From: Novosphingobium rosa NBRC 15208 | Lineage (GTDB): Bacteria > Pseudomonadota > Alphaproteobacteria > Sphingomonadales > Sphingomonadaceae | Reading direction: 5' to 3' | DNA: 48,307 nt | Assembly (NCBI RefSeq): GCF_001598555.1 | Contig: NZ_BCZE01000062.1 | Coordinates: 1-48,307 of the forward strand | In this document: piece after piece, positions 42,047 to 48,307 of the stretch | Layout: each line of letters opens with the position of its first letter | Position numbering within the stretch: position 1 is the first letter of the stretch | Made by a program: the position numbers and the translations under genes | The notes under the pieces: model-generated | The model's input: only the letters and a program-made list of their open reading frames with translations | Database searches by the model: none | Told to the model about the DNA's origin: nothing

Positions 42047-44395
42047 ATGCTCGGGCAAAGGCGCCAGGAACATCGGCTGATCGCGGAGGCGCCCATCACG
42101 CTTCACGCCCTGATCCGGCATGACATCGCCGCAGGCGAAGAGGCCTGGTTCGCCCGCTGCCGCGCCGATTTCCTGCGCTCCTTCCCCACGCTGCTGCTGG
42201 AATGGACGCGGCTGCTGATCCTGCTCGGCCTGCTGGGCGCAAGCGCAGGCCGCGCCTATGCCCTCTGCGCGATGCTGGGCTGCCTGTTCGCCAGCGCCGC
42301 CCACATCCTCGCCCAGCGGATCGAACAGCGTGACGACAGCAACGAACGCCGCAATCTGGTGCGGCGCGGCTGGCTGATGGGCCTGCGCACGCAATGGTGG
42401 AGCATGGCGGTGTTCTGGGGCTGCCTGTTCGCCCCCCTCTCCACGCGTGAGGCGCTGATCGCTCTGGCCATCACCATGATGATGATCGACGGCATCGCCG
42501 CCACCACCTTGCCAAGGCTGGCGCTGGGCCTCTCCATGCTGCAGGGCGTGGCGTTGACGCTGGGCTGCCTGCTCGCGCAGGGCCTGGCGGCGGCATGGGT
42601 GGGGGTGATCGCGCTGGTGGCGGGCACCTTCCTGCATTGGACGCTGTTCAACTTCTACTACATGTTCGCCACGCGCCGCCTGCGCACGCGCCGCCTCTCA
42701 CAATCGCATGAGACCGTGCGCCTGCTGCTCAACCAGTATGACGACGAGGGTTCGGACTGGCTTTACGAACTGGACGCCGGCGGCGCGATCCGCCACCCCT
42801 CCGCGCGTTTCTGCGCGGCGCTGGGGCTGGAGCCGGGCGTCCTCGACGGGCTGGAGCTGGAAGCCCTGTTCAACGGCGAGGCGGCCGAGGCGCTGGCCGG
42901 GCACCTGCGGGCGGGCCAGCCCTTCCGCGCGCAGGTTCTGTCGCTGGTGATCGGTGACGAGGAGCGCTGGTGGTCGATCAGCGGCCGGCCCATCACCAAT
43001 GCCGCCGGGGCCTGTCAGGGCTGGCGCGGCTTCGTGGCCGACATCACCGAGGCGCGCCGCGCCGAGGCCCGAGTCACCTGGCTGGCGCATTACGATGCTC
43101 TCACCGGCCTTGCCAACCGGGCCCTGCTTCAGGCCAATCTGGAGCGCGTGCTGGCCGGTCGACGCGAGCGGGAGCGTGTTTCGCTGCTCTACATCGATCT
43201 CGACCTGTTCAAGGAAATCAACGACGGGCTGGGGCACAGCGCGGGCGACGCCGTGCTGATCGAGACGGCGCGGCGGCTGGAACACGCCGTGCGCCCGCGC
43301 GATCTGGTGGCGCGTCTGGGCGGCGACGAATTCGTCGTGCTGGCCGATGGCGCCGATGCCGGGGCCGCGCAGATGATCGCCCAGCGCATTCTGACGGCGG
43401 TGGCCCAGCCGATCGACCTCGATGGGCAGATCGCCCATGTGGGGGCCAGCATCGGCATCGCCACCGCGCCGGGCGACGCGCTGAGCGCGGGCGATCTGCT
43501 GCGCGCCGCCGATGTCGCCATGTATCACGCCAAGGCGGCGGGACGGCGCGGCTTTGCGGTCTTCGATCCCGAGATGCAGACCCGCGTGCGCGAACGCCGC
43601 GAGCTGGAACTCGATCTGCGCGCCGCGATCCGCCTCGGCCAGCTGGAGCTGCATTACCAGCCGCTGCTCGATCTGAGCGATGGGCGCACCGTGGGCCATG
43701 AGGCGCTGCTGCGCTGGCAACATCCCGCGCGCGGCCTGATCTCTCCGGACGATTTCATCCCCATCGCCGAGGAAACCGGGCTGATCGTCGATATCGGCCA
43801 ATGGGTGATCCGCGAGGCCCTGAGCGAAGCCGCGCGCTGGCCCGAGCATATGACCATCGCGGTCAACCTCTCCCCGGCGCAATTGCGCGACAAGGCCCTG
43901 CTGCCCACCATCGTTCAGGCGCTGGCCCACAGCGGCGTGGCGTCGCAGCGGCTGGAGCTGGAAATCACCGAGACCATGCTGCTGCAGGACACGCAGGATG
44001 TGCTGGCCCTGCTTCACCAGCTGCGCGCGCTGGGCGTGCGGATCGCACTGGACGATTTCGGCACCGGCTATTCCTCGCTGAACTATCTGCGCTCCTTCCC
44101 CTTCGACAAGATCAAGATCGACCGCTGCTTCATCGCCGAGCTGACCGCGCGTGAGGATTGCCAGGCCATCGTACGCTCGGTGCTGTCGATGGCCAGCGAC
44201 CTCAATATGGTGACCACCGCCGAGGGCGTGGAGGCTTTGGAACAGCTTGAAGCGCTGCGCGCCGGGGGCTGCGATCAGGCGCAGGGCTATCTGTTCAGCA
44301 AGGCGCTGCCCGCCGCCGAGCTGGGCCTGCCGCCCCACCAGCCCATCGCATGGGACGAGACGCCCTTGCTGCTGGGTCAGGCCATGCGGGGCTAG
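42047..44395 (+). CDS. Membrane PAS-GGDEF-EAL c-di-GMP protein
   Basis: Signalling protein of 782 residues. Residues about 45-215 contain several membrane helices (LLILLGLLGASAGRAYALCA, ALITLAI-type and GVALTLGCLLAQGLAAAWVG) in an MHYT/MASE-like arrangement. A PAS domain follows (SDWLYELDAGGAIRHPSARF to FVADITEARRAE), then a GGDEF domain with LGGDEFVVL, apparently intact for diguanylate cyclase activity, and an EAL domain with GHEALLRWQHP, EITETMLL, DDFGTGYSSL and TAEGVE, all key phosphodiesterase residues. Either or both activities are possible. AGGAGGGG precedes the ATG. It is monocistronic, and its end overlaps a convergent small gene by 4 bases. Confidence 0.94.
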   Translation: MLGQRRQEHRLIAEAPITLHALIRHDIAAGEEAWFARCRADFLRSFPTLLLEWTRLLILLGLLGASAGRAYALCAMLGCLFASAAHILAQRIEQRDDSNERRNLVRRGWLMGLRTQWWSMAVFWGCLFAPLSTREALIALAITMMMIDGIAATTLPRLALGLSMLQGVALTLGCLLAQGLAAAWVGVIALVAGTFLHWTLFNFYYMFATRRLRTRRLSQSHETVRLLLNQYDDEGSDWLYELDAGGAIRHPSARFCAALGLEPGVLDGLELEALFNGEAAEALAGHLRAGQPFRAQVLSLVIGDEERWWSISGRPITNAAGACQGWRGFVADITEARRAEARVTWLAHYDALTGLANRALLQANLERVLAGRRERERVSLLYIDLDLFKEINDGLGHSAGDAVLIETARRLEHAVRPRDLVARLGGDEFVVLADGADAGAAQMIAQRILTAVAQPIDLDGQIAHVGASIGIATAPGDALSAGDLLRAADVAMYHAKAAGRRGFAVFDPEMQTRVRERRELELDLRAAIRLGQLELHYQPLLDLSDGRTVGHEALLRWQHPARGLISPDDFIPIAEETGLIVDIGQWVIREALSEAARWPEHMTIAVNLSPAQLRDKALLPTIVQALAHSGVASQRLELEITETMLLQDTQDVLALLHQLRALGVRIALDDFGTGYSSLNYLRSFPFDKIKIDRCFIAELTAREDCQAIVRSVLSMASDLNMVTTAEGVEALEQLEALRAGGCDQAQGYLFSKALPAAELGLPPHQPIAWDETPLLLGQAMRG

Positions 44396-44586
44396 GGCTT
44401 GGCGATGTCCGTCAGCTTGAGGTCGACCACGGCCTCATAGGCAGCGTTCGTGCCCTCCGCGAAATGGTCGTGGACGTTGCGCCCGTCATACTGGATGTCG
44501 GTGATCGCCTTGGCAGCCGCGTCGAGCCCGGCCTTCACCCCCGCCTGATAGGCGGCGCGTTCGGCTTGGGTGGCGTAACGATCCAT
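44392..44586 (-). CDS. Small hypothetical protein, 64 residues
   Basis: A short, charge-balanced protein (MDRYATQAERAAYQAGVKAG, DAAAKAITDIQYDGRNVHDH) predicted to be mostly helical, without signal peptide or known motif. AAGGGG lies about 9 bases before the ATG. Its stop overlaps the convergent GGDEF-EAL gene by 4 bases. The composition looks like a real protein rather than an antisense shadow, but no family was recognised. Confidence 0.55.
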   Translation of the reverse strand: MDRYATQAERAAYQAGVKAGLDAAAKAITDIQYDGRNVHDHFAEGTNAAYEAVVDLKLTDIAKP

Positions 44587-44817
44587 GGCAGAGGCCCCTT
44601 GTGTGGTGGAGGGTCTGGTGGAGGGGCAAAGAAACCGCCTCGCATAAAGGGTTTAACGCCTGGCGTGGCCTCGGGTCAACGGGCTTGGCGGAGTGGAGGC
44701 ATAAACCCATAACCGCCATCTATATAGGCAGGCGGGCGCGGCCATGGCATAAGTCCATGTCATCACAAGGTTCAGTTGCGGCATGAAGGCTCTGCCCCGC
44801 GCTGTCGCAGGGGGAGA

Positions 44818-46311
44818 ATGCCGTTCGTGCCCGATGCCATTGCCGTGCAAGCCCCCCATAACCGGCGTTTGATGGCGCTGTTCGCCGTGCTGGGCTTTTC
44901 GGCGGGGCTGCCTTTCTATCTCTTCGCGACAGTGCTGTTTCTGCGGCTGGCGCGGCATGGCGTGGATCTGACGATCATCGGCTTTTTCGGCTGGGTCTCG
45001 CTGCTGCCCACCTTCAAATTCGCCTGGGCCCCCTTGCTCGACCGCTTTGCCGCCCCCGGTTTCACCCGCTTCTGGGGGCTGCGGCGCGGCTGGATCATGC
45101 TGGCGCAATTGGGGATCGGCATCTCGATTGTCGGGCTGGCCTTGGCCGATCCGGATCGCAATCTGGCCGTCACCGCCTTCTGGGCCGTGCTGCTCGCCTT
45201 CTGGACCACCACCGTGGAGATCGCCGCCGACGCATGGCGCGTGGAGCTGGCTCCGGATGCGGCCACCCAAGGCCCGCTGTCGGCGGCCAACCTGTGGGGT
45301 TACAGATCGGCGATGGTGGCGGCGGGATCGGGCACGCTGATCATCGCGGACCATTGGGGCTGGACGCTGGCCTATCTCGCCATCGCCGTCACGGCCTGCT
45401 GCGCTTTTCCGCTGGTGGCGATCACCGCGCGCGACGAGCATGCCACCACGGCCAGCCGCTGGAACGCGCTGGGCGTGGGGGCGCTGGCCACGCTGGTGGC
45501 CTATCTCGCCGTGGCGGTGCTGGCGGCGGCGGTGGGCTGGGCGGTGCTGGGCATGGCGCAGCAGATGGGCATCGGCGCGAAAAGCAACGTCACCACGCCG
45601 GTGCTGGTGATCGCCCTGCTGCCCTTCGTGCTGATGGCGCTGGCCTTGCCCAGGATCCGCCGCATGGGGCCCGAGGCGCCGCTGCGCCGCTCTGCCGCTT
45701 TGGGGCCTTACATCGATATTTTCTGGCGATTTGGCTATGGCTCGATGGTGCTTCTGGGCTTTGTGGCCTTCTATCGCATGGGCGATGTGCTGGCGCTCAA
45801 CATGTCCAAGCCGCTGATCAATGCGGTGGGCTATACGCTCACCCAGGTGGGGCTGGCCGACAGCTGGGTGGCGCTGGCCACCAGCATGGCGGGCGTGGCG
45901 CTGGCCGGCTGGATGGTGACGCGCTGGCCCTATGGCCTTTCGCTGACCATCGGCGCAACGCTGTCGGCCATCGGCAACTACAGCTTTGTCTGGCTTTACC
46001 ATATGCCGGTGGCGCCATGGGTGCTGTATGTCGCCACAGGCCTTGAGCAGTTCGGCCATGGGTTCGAGGGCACGGTGTTTGTGGTCTATCTCTCGCTGCT
46101 GGTGAACCCGCGCTATGCCGGGTCGCAATATGCCTTCTTTTCCGGCTTCGCCTTTCTGCTGCCGCGCCTGATCGCCGGAGCCGCCGGGGCGCTGACCAAG
46201 GTGATCGGCTATGACGGGATTTTCGTGATCTCGGGCACGCTGACGCTGGCGCCGCTGATCTTTCTGCCCTTTCTTGCCCGCCTCAAACCGCGAATGGCCA
46301 CAGACCTATGA
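44818..46311 (+). CDS. AmpG-like MFS permease
   Basis: Inner-membrane transporter of about 497 residues with 12 to 14 membrane segments. The N-terminal region (LMALFAVLGFSAGLPFYLFA, TVLFLRLARHGVDLTIIGFF) and GWVSLLPTFKFAWAPLLDRF match the AmpG family, which carries GlcNAc-anhydromuropeptides into the cytoplasm for cell-wall recycling. ATG 44818 follows GGGGGAGA closely; GTG 44827 has better spacing, and TTG 44776 lacks leader support. It overlaps the next gene by 4 bases (ATGA), so permease and serine hydrolase are made together. Sphingomonads often have several AmpG-like paralogues, and some may carry other substrates. Confidence 0.85.
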   Translation: MPFVPDAIAVQAPHNRRLMALFAVLGFSAGLPFYLFATVLFLRLARHGVDLTIIGFFGWVSLLPTFKFAWAPLLDRFAAPGFTRFWGLRRGWIMLAQLGIGISIVGLALADPDRNLAVTAFWAVLLAFWTTTVEIAADAWRVELAPDAATQGPLSAANLWGYRSAMVAAGSGTLIIADHWGWTLAYLAIAVTACCAFPLVAITARDEHATTASRWNALGVGALATLVAYLAVAVLAAAVGWAVLGMAQQMGIGAKSNVTTPVLVIALLPFVLMALALPRIRRMGPEAPLRRSAALGPYIDIFWRFGYGSMVLLGFVAFYRMGDVLALNMSKPLINAVGYTLTQVGLADSWVALATSMAGVALAGWMVTRWPYGLSLTIGATLSAIGNYSFVWLYHMPVAPWVLYVATGLEQFGHGFEGTVFVVYLSLLVNPRYAGSQYAFFSGFAFLLPRLIAGAAGALTKVIGYDGIFVISGTLTLAPLIFLPFLARLKPRMATDL

Positions 46312-47324
46312 GTGACACGATGATCGACGCCGCCTTCGCCCCCGCCGCCGCCAGCGTGGCGCAGGGCCTGATCCCCGGCGCCACGCTGGGCGTGGTGCGC
46401 GCCGACGGCACCCGCGCCGTGCGTTTGGCAGGCCTTGCGGCGCGTGAACCCGCGCCCGAAGTGCTGACGCGTGGGCATTGGTTCGATCTCGCCTCGGTCA
46501 GCAAAGTCATCGCCACCACCACCGCCGTGCTGAAGCTGGCCGATGAAGGCCGGATCGATCTGGATGCGCCCCTCATCGCCGCCATCCCCGATCTGCGGCA
46601 ATACGATGTGCTGAACGCCCCGGAACGCCGCATCACCTTCCGCGATTGCCTGACGCATCACACCCACCTCCCCGCCGTCGAGCCTATCTACACCTATGGC
46701 GACGATCCGGCGCGTCTGAAGGCCTTTGTGCTGCAGCGCGAATGGAAACCCGGCCCGCCGGTCTATTCCGACATCAACTATATCCTTCTGGGCATCGCCG
46801 TGGAGCGGATCACCGGCCAGCCCTTCGACGCTCTGCCCCTGCCCCCCGGCCTCACCTTCCATCCCGATCCGGCGCTGAGCGTCGCCACCGAGCGCTGCAT
46901 GTGGCGCGGGCGGATCATGCGCGGCGAGGTCCATGATGAAAACGCCTATGCGCTGGGCGGCGCGGCGGGCCATGCCGGGCTGTTCGGCACGGTGGATGGC
47001 GTGCTGGATTTCGCGCTGAGCCTGCTCGATGGTTCGGGCATGTCGGAGGCCGGGCTTTCGGCGATCCGCACGCCCTATGCCCATCACCGCACCGCCGGGT
47101 GGGAGCATGCCTTCCCCGGCTGGTCGGGCGGAGAGGCCTGTTCGCGCGGCACCATCGGCCATACCGGCTTTACCGGCACCGGGCTGTGGGTGGATTTCGA
47201 GAAAGGCCTGGCCTGGACGCTGCTGACCAACCGCGTGCATCCCACGCGGCATGTTGACAGCGGGATCTTTACGCTGCGCCCCGCCACGGGGGATGCGGTG
47301 ATCGCGGCGTTCGCGCCGGATTAA
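46308..47324 (+). CDS. Serine beta-lactamase-fold hydrolase, cytoplasmic
   Basis: Protein of 338 residues of the class C beta-lactamase/penicillin-binding-protein-like family. S63-x-x-K66 lies in DLASVSKVIATT, a YxN-like motif is VYSDINY (Asp in place of the usual Asn), and the third motif is GHTGFTG. No signal peptide is present, which argues against a true beta-lactamase. Because it is coupled to an AmpG-like permease, the likely substrates are imported muropeptides or related amides and esters. B. subtilis encodes a beta-lactamase-fold protein inside its muropeptide recovery cluster, a loose parallel. The reaction is inferred. Confidence 0.88.
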   Translation: MSDTMIDAAFAPAAASVAQGLIPGATLGVVRADGTRAVRLAGLAAREPAPEVLTRGHWFDLASVSKVIATTTAVLKLADEGRIDLDAPLIAAIPDLRQYDVLNAPERRITFRDCLTHHTHLPAVEPIYTYGDDPARLKAFVLQREWKPGPPVYSDINYILLGIAVERITGQPFDALPLPPGLTFHPDPALSVATERCMWRGRIMRGEVHDENAYALGGAAGHAGLFGTVDGVLDFALSLLDGSGMSEAGLSAIRTPYAHHRTAGWEHAFPGWSGGEACSRGTIGHTGFTGTGLWVDFEKGLAWTLLTNRVHPTRHVDSGIFTLRPATGDAVIAAFAPD

Positions 47325-47325
47325 G

Positions 47326-47380
47326 GGAGGCACGAAAGAGGCAAGGAGCCTCCGGCGGGCAAAGGGCCATCGCCCTTTGC
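47326..47380. repeat. Paired hairpins after the serine hydrolase
   Basis: GGAGGC (47326-47331) pairs with GCCTCC (47348-47353), and GCAAAGGGC (47359-47367) pairs perfectly with GCCCTTTGC (47372-47380). AATCCCTTTATTG follows. It may terminate the permease-hydrolase operon. Its two-stem form suggests another extragenic repeat type, although no second copy lies in the window. Confidence 0.5.
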
Positions 47381-47565
47381 AATCCCTTTATTGTCAGCGT
47401 TATGTGCAACTTTCAGCGTGGGAGCCATGCCGCGATATGGCTGCTTTTGAGGGCTGCTTCGCAGCAAGATAATGACTGCTAAGTTGGGGCTAGCCGTCGT
47501 TCAGATATCCCTCTAACCATACAGAAGGCGAAGTTGACCGCGTGTTGCGATAGTGGGGCATGGCT

Positions 47566-48048
47566 ATGATTAAATCGGCGGTAGCTGGCTTAGCCATGGT
47601 CGCAATGCTGTTTTGTATCCAAGGGTGCAGTCAGACAACGCAGGATACCTTTTTCCAAGTTCAGCTATGTGTAATCGATCGGCAGGGGATTTCGCAATTT
47701 AAGCAAACGATGCGGGTAATTGCACAAGACGAAAATCTTCAGTTTGTAGATGGAAGTGCAGAAACTGGACGGGATTTAAAGGTGATTGGTGCCGACAGCG
47801 CGATTCGTCACGATCCTGCCTTATCGGTCAATGTAGGGATTAATGATCGCAAAGGCAGGAATTATGTTCTGGGCGGCAACCTTGGTTTGCCTGCGTATCA
47901 AGTTGCCTTAGGGTTTGGGGCGGGCCCTGATCCGATCCAAGCCCGGCGATTGTCCGAGCGCCTTGTTCAGGCGCTTTCAAAGCATTGGCATGTTGACATC
48001 CTTCCACTTGGGAAAGGGATTGTGCCTATGAAAGCGTGCGGTGGCTAG
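47566..48048 (+). CDS. Putative lipoprotein, unknown function
   Basis: Protein of about 160 residues. MIKSAVAGLAMVAMLFCIQG followed by Cys is a lipoprotein signal peptide with lipobox IQGC, so the mature protein should be lipid-anchored. The rest has no recognised domain (VIDRQGISQFKQTMRVIAQD, SVNVGINDRKGRNYVLGG). ATG 47566 has GGGG 7 bases upstream; ATG 47560 is too close to it. Codon use is clearly richer in A and T than that of all neighbours (many AAT, GTA, TTA and TTT codons), which suggests recent acquisition. It has no operon partner. Confidence 0.75.
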   Translation: MIKSAVAGLAMVAMLFCIQGCSQTTQDTFFQVQLCVIDRQGISQFKQTMRVIAQDENLQFVDGSAETGRDLKVIGADSAIRHDPALSVNVGINDRKGRNYVLGGNLGLPAYQVALGFGAGPDPIQARRLSERLVQALSKHWHVDILPLGKGIVPMKACGG

Positions 48049-48166
48049 CGGCAGCTTTGTTGTCGTGTCCGGCAAGTCCGCTTTCGATTAAAAACTCCAT
48101 AGAACGGCCTTAAAAAAATGCCGTAAATCTGCCCCAGCCGCCCGAAAACCGCGCAAAGCAAAAGCA

Positions 48167-48205
48167 AAGGCCGGGCCACCCTCCTGCGGTGACCCGGCCT
48201 TCTTT
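48167..48205 (+). terminator. Hairpin after the lipoprotein region
   Basis: AAGGCCGGGCCACC (48167-48180) pairs with GGTGACCCGGCCTT (48188-48201) with one mismatch over a 7-base loop, followed by CTTTC. It lies about 120 bases after the lipoprotein stop. Confidence 0.6.
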
Positions 48206-48211
48206 CGGCCT

Positions 48212-48258
48212 GAGCGTTTTCAAGCCGGGTGGGACACCCGGCGACTCGGAAAACGCGC
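48212..48258. repeat. Double-stem extragenic repeat, copy 2
   Basis: Outer arms GCGTTTTC (48214-48221) and GAAAACGC (48249-48256) enclose GCCGGGT (48224-48230)/ACCCGGC (48236-48242). It is nearly identical to copy 1 at 15803, including CAAxxAAAAAC to its right. Confidence 0.75.
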
Positions 48259-48274
48259 CAAACCAAAAACTTGG

Positions 48275-48307
48275 CATGCTTGATCCGATGTGATCGGATC
48301 AAGCATG
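48275..48307 (-). terminator. Terminator hairpin at window end
   Basis: CATGCTTGATCCGAT (48275-48289) pairs perfectly with ATCGGATCAAGCATG (48293-48307) around GTG, a 15-bp stem. Read leftward it runs into CCAAGTTTTTGG. It probably ends a minus-strand gene that lies beyond the window. The core is shared with the hairpin at 15862. Confidence 0.65.

Noticed and set aside
46308..47324. True AmpC-type beta-lactamase
   Set aside because: No signal peptide, and the YxN motif is YSD; coupling to a permease fits another role.
48045..48302. Minus-strand frame of 85 codons at the window end
   Set aside because: It runs through three hairpins including the double-stem repeat; its Arg-rich product is typical of read-through of repeats.
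1..48307. CRISPR array, tRNA or rRNA genes, integrase or transposase
   Set aside because: No regularly spaced direct repeats, no tRNA-like cloverleaf with CCA end, and no integrase or transposase motifs were found on either strand by reading.

Overview
The window looks like chromosomal DNA of a high-GC alphaproteobacterium of the Sphingomonadales, most likely Novosphingobium or a close relative. The reasons are four large TonB-dependent receptors, two of the Xanthomonas/Caulobacter carbohydrate type, used in place of SusC/SusD pairs; strong GC bias at third codon positions, which creates very long antisense open frames; and the extragenic palindromes. The genus is inferred, not proved.

Region 1 (1-4575) is a three-gene operon: TonB-dependent receptor, alpha/beta hydrolase and a GH1 beta-glucosidase with a Tat-like leader. 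Region 2 (4930-30362) is a large pectin locus with a rhamnogalacturonan-I bias. It holds two receptors, a DUF6250 protein, a PL26/YetA-like exo-rhamnogalacturonan lyase, an XynE-like SGNH esterase, a GH105 unsaturated uronyl hydrolase, two CE12-type acetylesterases, a GPH-family symporter, a PL22 oligogalacturonate lyase, a GH51-GH28-GH35 operon (arabinofuranosidase, polygalacturonase-fold enzyme, beta-galactosidase) and an IclR regulator. The proposed flow is: receptors import fragments; periplasmic esterases, lyases and glycosidases strip acetyl groups and arabinan/galactan side chains and cut the backbone; the symporter carries unsaturated oligosaccharides inward; cytoplasmic GH105 finishes them. 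An AT-rich sequence motif recurs in several promoters of this locus and is a candidate shared operator.

Inside the pectin locus (13757-14986) sits an unrelated two-gene cassette. It encodes an NlpC/P60 cysteine peptidase without signal peptide, translationally coupled to a small secreted protein, and it is bracketed by inverted copies of one palindromic repeat. It resembles an antibacterial amidase effector with its immunity protein.

Region 3 (30482-33329) encodes three exported proteins (VOC, DUF1080/3-keto-disaccharide hydrolase, ThuA-like) that may form a periplasmic glycoside 3-oxidation module. It is followed by about 750 bases with a strong intrinsic terminator but no convincing gene, then a solitary HNH protein. 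Region 4 (34668-41813) is an operon-like run of receptor, YfcC-type permease, CocE/X-Pro-peptidase-type hydrolase and LysR regulator. Region 5 (42047-48307) has a membrane PAS-GGDEF-EAL protein with a structured leader, a small hypothetical gene, an AmpG-like permease coupled to a serine beta-lactamase-fold hydrolase, and an AT-richer orphan lipoprotein.

Two extragenic repeat families recur: a 21-base GC-rich palindrome (three copies) and a double-stem element (three copies, with compensatory base changes). The second is fused to a terminator-type hairpin in two of its copies.
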